56,055 nt of DNA from JAFDED01 sp964611635 (GTDB taxonomy: Bacteria > Desulfobacterota > JAFDED01), in assembly GCA_964611635.1 (NCBI GenBank), contig CAZTAS010000003.1, positions 1 through 56,055 on the forward strand. Direction: 5' to 3'. The first letter of the stretch is position 1; each line of letters opens with the position of its first letter. Both the position numbers and the translations under genes were made by a program. This document shows, piece by piece, positions 35,008 through 43,193 of this stretch. Below the pieces are notes generated by a model. It did not search any database and was not told the DNA's origin. It worked only from the letters and a program-made list of their open reading frames with translations.

Positions 35008-36510
35008 TCACCTCGTGGGGGACTGGAACATCCAGATGTTCTGATCGGCCCGGGGCTTCCACCAGTCAAACTTGTTGCTTACTCCGTAGATGTCCACCTG
35101 CTGGTATAAGAATGCGATGGGCGCCTCTTCTCGAAGAATCTCCGAGATCTTTTTATAGATTTTCATCCTTTTGTTTCGATCGAGGGTCGTTCTCCCCTCC
35201 ACCAAAAGCTTATCAACCTCCTTGTTGCTATAATAGCTATAAGGGCTTTCAGTGCTCAGAAAGGTGTACATTCCGTCCGCCTCCACCGTGCGGCCTGCAT
35301 AGCCTAAGAAAGCCATGGGAGCTAGATTATGGGTCCGGACGTACTTTTTCATGTACAGGCCCCATTCCAACACTTTCACTTTGGCTTTGATTCCTACCCG
35401 TAATAGCTGGCCAGCGATGGCCTGGGAGACCTCTCTGTCCAACAGATATCTACCGCTGGGCGTGTCAAACTCGACCTCAAACCCGTTGGGATATCCTCCT
35501 TTGGCCAGAAGTTCCTTGGCTTTTTGGGGATCATACGGATAGGGCTTCAGATCAGGGTTATAGCCGAAATACTCCGGGGAGATGAGCTGCCCGTTAAGCT
35601 TTTTAGCCTTTCCTTCGAATAGCGAATCAATGATGGCATCCTTATCCACTGCGTAATTTAGGGCCTGCCGAGCCCATTTGTTGTTGAATGGGGGCTTTTC
35701 GGTGTTTAACTTGACAAACATGCATCGTATGCTTGGATTGATAACGGGGTGAACGTTTTTGGAGTCTTTCAAGCGCTTGATATCGCTGGGAGGTACATTC
35801 GTAATAATATCTACTTCGCCGGTTAAGAGAGCTGCAACTCTAGTGGAACTTTCCGGTATCGGTTTGAAGATTACTCGGTCAAATGGGGGTTTTCCACGCC
35901 AGTGCTCCTTGTAAGCCTCAAGGGTGATATGATCATCTTTCGCCCATTCCACGAAGCGATAAGGGCCTGTCCCCACCGGGTTTCGAGTCACATACTTGTC
36001 TCCCTTTTCCTTGACGTATTTCGGCGGGAGCATCAACACCCTCAGAAGCTGGTTGAGCAGAACGGGCGACGGCTTTTTTGTCACAATGCGAACCGTGTGG
36101 TCGTCCACCACCTCCACCCGATCGATGATCTTGAGGTAGGTCTTTATCCGCGAGACAAATTTAGGTTCCAAGACCCTCTCTATATTGAACTTCACAACCT
36201 GTGCGGTGAATGGCTCACCGTTGTGGAACTTCACGCCCCCACGCAGCTTGAATTCATGAGTCAAGGGATCAATCGACTTCCAGGACTCCGCCAAGCCAGG
36301 AACGATAGTCATGTCCAAATCCCTTCTAACCAGCCCATCACAGACATGATTGATGACATTGATATCCGACATGGTCAAGGTCAGGTGGGGATCCAGGGTC
36401 GCAGCATCGTTCCCTTGAGCAATGATAATCTGTGAAGCAGCGGATGGGTTCGAAAAGGCCAGGGATCCAATAAAAAGAAATACCCAAACTACAATTGTCC
36501 ATCGTTTCAT
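35008..36510 (-). CDS. Peptide-type ABC substrate-binding protein (SBP_bac_5)
   Basis: Periplasmic binding protein of the DppA/OppA class, 500 residues. A signal peptide (WTIVVWVFLFIGSLAFSNPSAA) precedes the family start IIIAQGNDAATLDPHLTLTM, then INHVCDGLVRRDLDMTIVPG and AESWKSIDPLTHEFKLRGGV and KFHNGEPFTAQVVKFNIERV. It collects its ligand for the two permeases encoded upstream. The start follows GGAGG. It is the last gene of an operon that also holds the UroD-family and M24-family genes, so the ligand is probably the substrate of one of them, not a peptide pool; this is inference. Confidence 0.93.
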   Translation of the reverse strand: MKRWTIVVWVFLFIGSLAFSNPSAASQIIIAQGNDAATLDPHLTLTMSDINVINHVCDGLVRRDLDMTIVPGLAESWKSIDPLTHEFKLRGGVKFHNGEPFTAQVVKFNIERVLEPKFVSRIKTYLKIIDRVEVVDDHTVRIVTKKPSPVLLNQLLRVLMLPPKYVKEKGDKYVTRNPVGTGPYRFVEWAKDDHITLEAYKEHWRGKPPFDRVIFKPIPESSTRVAALLTGEVDIITNVPPSDIKRLKDSKNVHPVINPSIRCMFVKLNTEKPPFNNKWARQALNYAVDKDAIIDSLFEGKAKKLNGQLISPEYFGYNPDLKPYPYDPQKAKELLAKGGYPNGFEVEFDTPSGRYLLDREVSQAIAGQLLRVGIKAKVKVLEWGLYMKKYVRTHNLAPMAFLGYAGRTVEADGMYTFLSTESPYSYYSNKEVDKLLVEGRTTLDRNKRMKIYKKISEILREEAPIAFLYQQVDIYGVSNKFDWWKPRADQNIWMFQSPTR

Positions 36511-36569
36511 TTCATTCCTCCTTTCCTTGTTCTTTCATGATTAGACAGTGACCTTTTGATGTTTATGCA

Positions 36570-37565
36570 TCATGTTAAGAGTTGATCGACAAGGGTTCTC
36601 ATGCGGCGAAGCAGATTCTCCTTGTAATTCAGCTTCACCGCACAGCCCGGGCTTATAATGATTCTGCGGCCATTTGTCATCTTTAAAGTGTCCTTGAGCT
36701 GTTTTTCGATATCCTCTTCCGTGCCATCTACAAGGGACTCCCGCACAATCCCACCCATGAAAGCCTTGTCCGTATTTTTTGCCGCTTCCTCCAGGGAGGG
36801 AGCGGTCTGCCAGATATGCCATTGCAGCACCGAGACCGGATAATCGAGGACCTGGTCGAACATGCAGTTCAGTCCATGCAGATGCATGACATTAAAATAC
36901 GTGTCTGATCCCTTTATAGGGCTCAACGATTCAAGGTCGTATGTTTTTCCGAAATCAAGAAACTCTTGCTCGGAAAGAACGTCTGTACGAGCTTCTTGGG
37001 TGGCGAAAAATAAGCCATCCACCCCTTGCTCCAGCGAGGCTGCCACAAAGTTGCGAGTGGTCTCGGCGATAGCCCCGAGGGCGCGGTGAACCTTTTCGGG
37101 GTACTCGCGCAGATCAGGTAAGAGGCGCTCCCCCGCCATCTTACTAGCAGTGGTCAGGGGGCTGAAAACCGTCTGGATAAAAGGAATCCTTCCCTTGACT
37201 CTCTTCCGAAGCAATTCTAAGACCTTCAACTCTCTTCCAAGGGCCCCATCATTCACAGGCAAAACCGTGATTTTATCCCAATCTTCAGGCTTCTGGATGG
37301 CATGCCGGGTCACGTAGCCCGTCTGATAAGGCCCGAGGTTATCGAAGTTGATCTCGCAGCCATAGTCCTCGACACTGTATAGGCCATGAGGCATGACCTT
37401 GATGAAGTCAAGGTCGTATTCTTGCTGCAAAGAAATCATTTGATCAACAAACTGCTCGGGAATACGATCGATTCCGACGAAATGCCGCCAGAAACATACG
37501 GGGGTTCTATCCACTTCTTTACCCAGAATGGCCGCTTGAATCCTTTCGGTTTTGGTCATTACCAA
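36570..37565 (-). CDS. UroD-family protein (corrinoid-type methyltransferase-like)
   Basis: 331 residues of the uroporphyrinogen decarboxylase fold, but not a haem enzyme. True HemE starts with a conserved Arg-rich RPVW..RQAGR segment, which is absent. Instead it has PVCFWRHFVGID near the start, MHLHGLNC in the middle and SPGCAV near the end, placed like the zinc ligands of MtaA/MtbA/MetE-type methylcobamide enzymes. It probably moves a methyl group, or acts on a pterin or corrinoid. GGAGG lies 8 bases before TTG 37565 and 14 before ATG 37559, so TTG is preferred. It is between the M24 and binding-protein genes in the same operon; no corrinoid protein is nearby. Confidence 0.8.
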   Translation of the reverse strand: MVMTKTERIQAAILGKEVDRTPVCFWRHFVGIDRIPEQFVDQMISLQQEYDLDFIKVMPHGLYSVEDYGCEINFDNLGPYQTGYVTRHAIQKPEDWDKITVLPVNDGALGRELKVLELLRKRVKGRIPFIQTVFSPLTTASKMAGERLLPDLREYPEKVHRALGAIAETTRNFVAASLEQGVDGLFFATQEARTDVLSEQEFLDFGKTYDLESLSPIKGSDTYFNVMHLHGLNCMFDQVLDYPVSVLQWHIWQTAPSLEEAAKNTDKAFMGGIVRESLVDGTEEDIEKQLKDTLKMTNGRRIIISPGCAVKLNYKENLLRRMRTLVDQLLT

Positions 37566-37594
37566 CGTCGATTCCTCCTTTCTTAAAATATGCA

Positions 37595-38782
37595 TCAAGT
37601 TGTCAAAAATCCCCGATCTGTGGTGGTTAAGAACTCGAAACCTCTTGACGTGATAAGCACTGTATCTGAATGCTGTGCCCCACCCAGTGCGCCGATCCTC
37701 ATGGACGGCTCGAAGCTGAGCACCATTCCCGGTTGAAGGAGAAGCTCCACGTTAGGCCCCAGAGAAGGCTCCTCATGGGCGCCAAGGCCCATTCCGTGGC
37801 CCACGCGCCCAGGGAGAGTTTTACCGTAGCCCGCTTGAGTGAATACCTCAGCGGCTGCATGGTAAACCTCGAAGCAGGGTATACCAGGGCGCAGTTTATC
37901 TTGCGCCTTCTCGCGGGCCTTCAGTACCGTATCGAACACTTTTTTTTGCTCATCGGCCAATTTACCCACAGCCACCGTCCTCTCGTTTTCGGCATGATAT
38001 CCATTGCATATCCCTCCGGTATAAATAAACACAAGATCTCCAGAACTGATTTTGCGATTCGTAGGATTATCACAGAACATGTCCCACCTTGGACCGGAGA
38101 GACAGTATGACCACAGCTCATTTTTCACGCTCCCTTCTTGAGATGCGAAGCCTGCTACCTCAATATCGGGGAAGCGCTGGAGCCAAATTTCGTTCATGGC
38201 CTGCTGAGCCCGAACCGTAACTTCCTGTTCTGTTGCACCTTCCTGTAAGACATTAAGAGCAGCTTCCATCCCCCGGTCGGCGAGAGTTGCGGCGGTCCTT
38301 ATAAATTTTATCTCATGATCATCCTTTATCAATCGCAACCTCTGGAACAGCTGGCTCGAATCGACCAGTTCCACATCCGGGATTATTCGTTTGATTTTGT
38401 CATAGTCTTTTATGGAAAGGTAGTTTTTTTCCACGCCAATTTTTCCATTGCTCCATCCACGTTCCTCGATTATCTGAAGCAGTGCTTCCGAATATCCGGG
38501 AGCCATTGGGACAATACCAGCCCAGGGCCTCCCGTATACTTTGATGTCCTTTATCCAGGAGTCGTTCCTCGCGTGCATTGCTCTCAGAGCGGAGAGGAGC
38601 AAGGCCGTCTCACCTTTGGCCGGGACAATGGCGATAACCGGAGTGCTCTGAATGACAGGATTGAATCGGCTTACGTAAAATGAATTTGGGGGATTGAAAA
38701 CAGCCAATGCGTCTAACTCCTGCTTGTGCATTTCATTCTGAATCTTCTCAATTCTCTCGCGATTATAGTCCTTCTCATTCAT
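37595..38782 (-). CDS. M24-family hydrolase with creatinase-like active site
   Basis: Pita-bread fold protein of 395 residues, with the N-terminal creatinase/prolidase domain and the M24 catalytic domain. Aminopeptidases of the family have five metal ligands (Asp, Asp, His, Glu, Glu). Here these positions are Tyr254, Glu265, His329, Glu358 and Ser372, so three are changed. Creatinase and ectoine hydrolase, which work without a dimetal centre, differ in a similar way. The protein is therefore more likely to hydrolyse a guanidino or cyclic amidine compound than a Pro peptide. ATG 38782 follows AGGAG by 7 bases. It lies between the ABC permease and the UroD-family genes, so the substrate may be imported by that ABC system. 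Confidence 0.8.
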   Translation of the reverse strand: MNEKDYNRERIEKIQNEMHKQELDALAVFNPPNSFYVSRFNPVIQSTPVIAIVPAKGETALLLSALRAMHARNDSWIKDIKVYGRPWAGIVPMAPGYSEALLQIIEERGWSNGKIGVEKNYLSIKDYDKIKRIIPDVELVDSSQLFQRLRLIKDDHEIKFIRTAATLADRGMEAALNVLQEGATEQEVTVRAQQAMNEIWLQRFPDIEVAGFASQEGSVKNELWSYCLSGPRWDMFCDNPTNRKISSGDLVFIYTGGICNGYHAENERTVAVGKLADEQKKVFDTVLKAREKAQDKLRPGIPCFEVYHAAAEVFTQAGYGKTLPGRVGHGMGLGAHEEPSLGPNVELLLQPGMVLSFEPSMRIGALGGAQHSDTVLITSRGFEFLTTTDRGFLTT

Positions 38783-38799
38783 TGTTTTTCTCCTATAGC

Positions 38800-39660
38800 T
38801 CATTTTCTATAAAATTTTGGATCCAAAAAGTCCCTCAGCCAGTCTCCAACCAGGTTGATTCCCAACACTGTGATCATAATGGCCAATCCCGGAAACGTCG
38901 CAAACCACCAGGCGGTAGCCAGATAGCCCCTTCCCTCGCTGAGCATTCCTCCCAATGATGGGGTCTCAGGAGGTACACCAAGTCCGAGGAAGCTCAAAGA
39001 GGTCTCAAGCAGGATGATCCTGGCTAACTCAAGGGTTGTTATCACTGTGACAGAGGCCATAACATTAGGAAGAATGTGGCAGGCAAGAACACGAAAGTCA
39101 TCACCACCTATTGACTGAATTGCTGTGACAAACTCTCGTTTTTTTATAGATAATGTCTCGCCCCTCACGATTCGTGCAAAGCGCACCCAACTTGTAATTC
39201 CGAGAACTAAGATCATGTTCGTCAGGCTTTGGCCAAGTGCCGCTATGACAGCGATTATTAGTAATATGAAAGGAAATGCCAGCTGAACGTCGGCAATCCT
39301 CATGATCGCACTGTCCAGCATCCCTTCGTAATACCCGGATATCAATCCCAGAAATAGCCCGCTAACCACCCCGATTAGCACAGAGGTGAAAGCGATAAAC
39401 ATGGATAACCGCGCTCCATACATGATTCGACTCAAGATATCCCGTCCAAGATGATCAGTTCCCAGAAGGTGCTTTGATGAAGCCTTTTCAGACTCAGACC
39501 AGAACGGGGGGATTAACCTTTCCCTCAGGTTTTGTGCAAGTGGATCTGTTGGCGCCAGAAAACTGGAGAAAATGGAGACTACCAGTATACTCAGAATAAG
39601 CGTAAAACCAATTAACGCTGGCAATTCTTTTGAAATTTTAATTAAAATCGAATAATTCAA
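38800..39660 (-). CDS. Peptide-type ABC permease (DppC family)
   Basis: Inner-membrane permease of 286 residues with the DppC marker LLGTDHLGRDILSRIMYGARLS, an EAA loop (KREFVTAIQSIGGDDFRVLACH before ILPN) and about six hydrophobic segments. It pairs with the DppB-type permease encoded 15 bases upstream. The 3' end overlaps the ribosome-binding region of the M24 gene. No ATPase (DppD/DppF) is in the operon or elsewhere in the window, so the system must borrow one. Confidence 0.94.
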   Translation of the reverse strand: MNYSILIKISKELPALIGFTLILSILVVSIFSSFLAPTDPLAQNLRERLIPPFWSESEKASSKHLLGTDHLGRDILSRIMYGARLSMFIAFTSVLIGVVSGLFLGLISGYYEGMLDSAIMRIADVQLAFPFILLIIAVIAALGQSLTNMILVLGITSWVRFARIVRGETLSIKKREFVTAIQSIGGDDFRVLACHILPNVMASVTVITTLELARIILLETSLSFLGLGVPPETPSLGGMLSEGRGYLATAWWFATFPGLAIMITVLGINLVGDWLRDFLDPKFYRK

Positions 39661-39675
39661 TAGAACTTTTTCAAC

Positions 39676-40593
39676 CTATTTATATCGAATCCGAGGGTCC
39701 AGCCATGTATAAGAAATGTCTACCAGCAGGTTGATTAATACGAATAGGCTTGCCACAGTGAAGACAATTGCTTGAACCACTGGAAAGTCGCGGGCAAAAA
39801 CGGCTGTGACAGCCAACCGGCCAACGCCGGGCCAGGCGAATATTGTCTCAGTTATGACAGCTCCTCCGAGCAAATGGCCCGTTTGAAGCCCAATGATCGT
39901 AACTACTGGTATGAGTGAATTCTTCAATGCATGTTTAAATATGACCAACTTTGGTGAAAGCCCTTTGGCTTGTGATGTCCTGATATAATCCTGAGAGAGA
40001 ACCTCCAATAAGGCCGATCGAAGAAGACGAGCAATCATTGCCACAGAATAAAAACCCAGGGTGAAAGCCGGCATCACCAGATTGATGAGATTACCGCGGC
40101 CGGAGGTGGGAAAAATCCCCAATTTCACGGCGAAAACTAAAATAAGCATGATGCCCATCCAGAAAATCGGCGTTGCCTGCCCCAACAAGGCCCCAATTCT
40201 CACAATCGTATCCAGGATCGTATTCCTCCTGACTGCCGCAATAATCCCTGCCGGAATCCCCAGCAAAACGGCGATCAACATGCCGGCTATGGTAAGCTCG
40301 AAGGTGGCCGGGAGCCGTTCGAAAACCAGCTGAAGTGCAGGTTGGCTCTGATGAAGAGAAGTGCCAAAATCTCCCTGTATGGCGTGATAGAGAAATCTCC
40401 AGTATTGAAGCCAAAATGGATCATTTAACCCCATTTTATCCCGAAATTCCTCAACCTCCTGAGGAGTGGCCTCCAGCGGCAACATGAGAAGAGCGGGATC
40501 CCCTGATAGGTGTACAATGAAAAAAACTACCACCGAAACACCAATCAAGACCACAAAGGCATGAAAGAATCTTTTAATGATATAGTTTCTCAT
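39676..40593 (-). CDS. Peptide-type ABC permease (DppB family)
   Basis: Membrane permease of 305 residues: N-terminal IIKRFFHAFVVLIGVSVVVF, the periplasmic loop with FRDKMGLNDPFWLQYWRFL, an EAA loop (SQDYIRTSQAKGLSPKLVIFKH) and the ending SYTWLDPRIRYK typical of DppB. It is the first gene of the operon dppB-dppC-M24-UroD-SBP. The promoter proposed for the operon lies about 300 bases upstream. Confidence 0.94.
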   Translation of the reverse strand: MRNYIIKRFFHAFVVLIGVSVVVFFIVHLSGDPALLMLPLEATPQEVEEFRDKMGLNDPFWLQYWRFLYHAIQGDFGTSLHQSQPALQLVFERLPATFELTIAGMLIAVLLGIPAGIIAAVRRNTILDTIVRIGALLGQATPIFWMGIMLILVFAVKLGIFPTSGRGNLINLVMPAFTLGFYSVAMIARLLRSALLEVLSQDYIRTSQAKGLSPKLVIFKHALKNSLIPVVTIIGLQTGHLLGGAVITETIFAWPGVGRLAVTAVFARDFPVVQAIVFTVASLFVLINLLVDISYTWLDPRIRYK

Positions 40594-41157
40594 CCTAATT
40601 CGAAATAAAGGTGATATAATCCTTTTTTGCTGTTTTAAACCTTCACTCTATATGGGGAGTCTCCCGCAATACCTGAATCCAAGAGGCTGATTTTCTATAA
40701 TCGCAGTGAGGGCCACGAAATCATTCGCCATTTAACATTATAAACACCACAAAAAGTAAAACCCCATCCTCCCACCACGGGAAGACGAAGTCTTTCTTGG
40801 ACAGTGTATTCATGGCGCCCACTCAATAAAAAATAGGATTAATCAGACAACTATATAGATATTTCATTCTTCAGTTTAATAATCATATTTATAATATATC
40901 ACAAAAATTAATTGTCAAGGAAAAAAGAAAGAGAAACATTTGCGCTGTAATCTATTTTTTTTATGGCGGACATACAGAGAGAATCTTTCTGTCCAAGGTG
41001 CCAGGACGGGTTAGAGACTCTCATCAAGAAGTTTGACTTTCGATCACCAATGATCTGGCATGTTTCAGGCTTAAAAGACAGGATTCGAGAGCATCTGAAG
41101 ACAAACCATCCCCTTCAACTCTATTTTTTCTCTTTCAAGCAGGAATCAGGCGATCTT
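40594..41157. other. Leader and spacer upstream of the ABC operon
   Basis: It holds the promoter at 40891-40918 and a possible small gene. On the minus strand 40721-40813 encodes 30 residues beginning MNTLSKKDFVFPWWEDG and ending in a hydrophobic stretch, with no strong ribosome-binding site. It could be a leader peptide or the end of a lost gene. No other coding is seen; an open frame at 40963-41274 overlaps a transposase remnant and has no recognisable sequence. Confidence 0.35.
40891..40918 (-). promoter_or_regulatory. Sigma-70 type promoter of the ABC operon
   Basis: On the minus strand TTGACA (40918-40913) is 16 bases from TATTAT (40896-40891), close to consensus in an AT-rich setting. 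It points towards the ABC permease genes and would give a leader of nearly 300 bases. Confidence 0.5.
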
Positions 41158-41400
41158 TCAGGCCGCCGCCTTCACAAGGCTCCTGAGTTTCTCCTACTGT
41201 TTCTCTTTGACCCTCCCCACCGTCATGGCCAGCATCACACAGAGGGCAAGGGTGCTGCGCAGCTTCATCTTTGAACGCCCGCGGATGAAGTGATGCTCAA
41301 ACCCGAAAGAGACATCCAGCCGGGTGTTGACCCGTTCCACCGCTGTGCGTTTTCTGTACTGCCTGTTCCACGCATAGCTGGAGCGCGCCACGAAGGGGAG
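41158..41400 (-). pseudogene. C-terminal remnant of a DDE transposase
   Basis: About 80 codons of the C-terminal end of a transposase: YRKRTAVERVNTRLDVSFGF, HHFIRGRSKMKLRSTLAL and MTVGRVKEKQ. The original ending KLRSLVKAAA follows after an in-frame TAG, a nonsense mutation in the stretch GRVKEKQ-stop-EKLRSLV. The N-terminal part is replaced by a second transposase remnant in the opposite direction. Type resembles the IS1182/IS5-like DDE group, not settled. Confidence 0.65.
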
Positions 41401-41411
41401 GACTGAGCCGG

Positions 41412-42380
41412 GATAAGCGACCCGAGCTTCCCCAGATGCTCATCGCCGTGGCGGTGGGTGCCCAGGGCTGGCCCATTGACTGGGAGACACCTCCGGACAA
41501 CACCATGGACGTCCATGCATTTCGATGGATCATAGAGGCGCTGCGCCAACGGTTCCAGATTCGTCGGGCCATCGTGGTGGCCGACCGGGGGATGATGAGC
41601 AAGAAGAACCTTAAGATTATAACCAGTGATCCAGAGGCGCCTTTCCAGTTTATCATGGGCTGTCGGATGCGACGGCTCAAGGAGATCGATGAGAAGGTAC
41701 TGGCCCGAGGAAGGTGTTTCCATGAGGTCTTGAAGAGCCTCAAGGTCAAGGAGGTGTTGTGGTGGAGGGGCGCCGCTACATCGTGTGCCTCAATGAGAAG
41801 CAGAGGCTCAGAGATGTCGTTTCTCGACAGGCCATCCTAACCCAGCTTGAGGAGAAACTCAATCGCCAGTTGGCAAAGAGCCTCATCCGCAACCGAGGAT
41901 ATGCGAGGTTTTTGAAGGCCGAGCAGGGTGCAGTGCGCATTAATTCCGAGGCCGTGGAGCGTGATGCCCGCTATGACGGAAAGTTTGTGCTCTTGACCGA
42001 TATGACGTTGCCCACCCAGGAGGTGGCCAGGGCATACTAGAATCTGTGGCGCGTAGAGAGAACGTTTAGGGAGGAGAAATCCACTCTGGAGATTCGCTTC
42101 ATATATCTATCACCACCTGGAACCCAGGGTGAGGGATCATGCTTTTATCTGCTTTTTGGCATATCTGATTGAGAAATACGTAGAACAAGCTCTAAAGAGG
42201 GCCGAAGCAGGCATGAGTGCGGAGATGGCCTTCGAAAGCCTCAAGAATATGTGGATGTTAGTGATGAAGGTTGGCCATGAGGACTATGGCTACGTCACAG
42301 AAACTAGTTTTTGGCAACAGAGGATTCTGAAAGCTCTGGCGATTAAGACGCCGCCACGTATTCTGATCGAGCAAGATTAA
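41412..42380 (+). pseudogene. IS1634-type transposase remnant with several frame breaks
   Basis: The sequence starts mid-protein with DKRPELPQMLIAVAVGAQGW and continues with AIVVADRGMMSKKNL, which holds the second catalytic Asp. The frame shifts near 41755 (EVVVEGRRYIVCLNEKQ is in the next frame), meets TAG at 42038-42040 in the middle of EVARAY-NLWRVERTFREEK, and shifts again near 42110 before EPRVRDHAFICFLAYLIEKY. It then reads to the natural end ILIEQD. The N-terminal third is missing. Inactive. Confidence 0.8.
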
Positions 42381-42661
42381 ATAAAATAAGAAGATGTGGT
42401 GACAATCAAAAAAATAAATCTTATAATATCAGTGTGTTACAAAATTAACTGTTGAATGCAGGTTCTACGATGAAAGGCAAGATGCCCATGGGATTGTTGA
42501 TCTCCCACTGCCTATGGCTGGAATGCACTTAATCCGCAAAGGCCATACAATTTAATATTGCGTTTGCCATCCAGTTCCACGCTCACCGAAAATCCGCCAT
42601 TAATAAGTTTCAGGGCACGATGGCGTTGTTGAGGTATGGCTAATATATATATGAATTATTG
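42381..42661. other. Spacer with a short coding-like stretch
   Basis: On the minus strand 42512-42650 stays open for about 45 codons ending LYGLCGLSAFQP; it includes ALKLINGGFSVSVELDGKR. I do not recognise it and see no start signal. It may be the end of a lost gene between the transposon remnant and the response regulator. Confidence 0.3.
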
Positions 42662-43189
42662 TTATTCTTCACGAAGTATCCGAAGCACCTTCTGTAAGGC
42701 TTCGGCGTCGGCTTTGGGCAAGAGAGATTTTACTTCTTGTTCTAAAGATTTTTTTTGAGACGCCATCTGCTCATCCGTGGCTGGTTCAATACCTAAGATA
42801 GCTTTAACGTTATTAATAAAAGTTTCTGCGTTCACCGGTTTTTCAAGATATGTGGCGGGGCCAGAAAGAGTGCGGCCTTCAAGCATTTCCATGAGATTCG
42901 AACCATCTATTGTATCGTGGGCGTGACCGGTTACAAAGAGCACGGGAATTTGGGACCACGCCTTGTTCTTGCGAAGCTCATGAAAAAATCTTATGCCGCT
43001 TTTGCCGGGCATGACAAGGTCGAGCGAGATAAGATCTGGCTTCTGCTCACGCATTTTATCAAAAGCCTCTATCCCATTATAAGCTGTTAAGACCTTGAAA
43101 CCATGGTCTTCGAGGGCGACCTTCAAGAAAAAAACAATATCTGGTTCATCATCTATTACAAGAATGGTCTTTTCTTCTGGCCTTGCCAT
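42662..43189 (-). CDS. Response regulator (receiver domain with helical tail)
   Basis: 175 residues. A CheY-like receiver (ILVIDDEPDIVFFLKVALED) with phospho-acceptor Asp in LISLDLVMPG and Lys in YLEKPVN is followed by about 45 residues of helical tail (EQEVKSLLPKADAEALQKVL). No DNA-binding domain. It lies 4 bases after the PAS kinase gene and is likely its phospho-partner. Confidence 0.92.
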   Translation of the reverse strand: MARPEEKTILVIDDEPDIVFFLKVALEDHGFKVLTAYNGIEAFDKMREQKPDLISLDLVMPGKSGIRFFHELRKNKAWSQIPVLFVTGHAHDTIDGSNLMEMLEGRTLSGPATYLEKPVNAETFINNVKAILGIEPATDEQMASQKKSLEQEVKSLLPKADAEALQKVLRILREE

Positions 43190-43193
43190 GGTT

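Noticed and set aside
36570..37565. Uroporphyrinogen decarboxylase (hemE)
   Set aside because: The N-terminal Arg-rich substrate segment of HemE is missing and zinc-type His/Cys positions are present instead.
37595..38782. Xaa-Pro aminopeptidase
   Set aside because: Three of the five metal ligands are not conserved.
40963..41274. 103-codon plus-strand frame with a CPRC motif
   Set aside because: It overlaps the decayed transposase on the minus strand and continues in low-quality sequence; CPRC alone is not enough.
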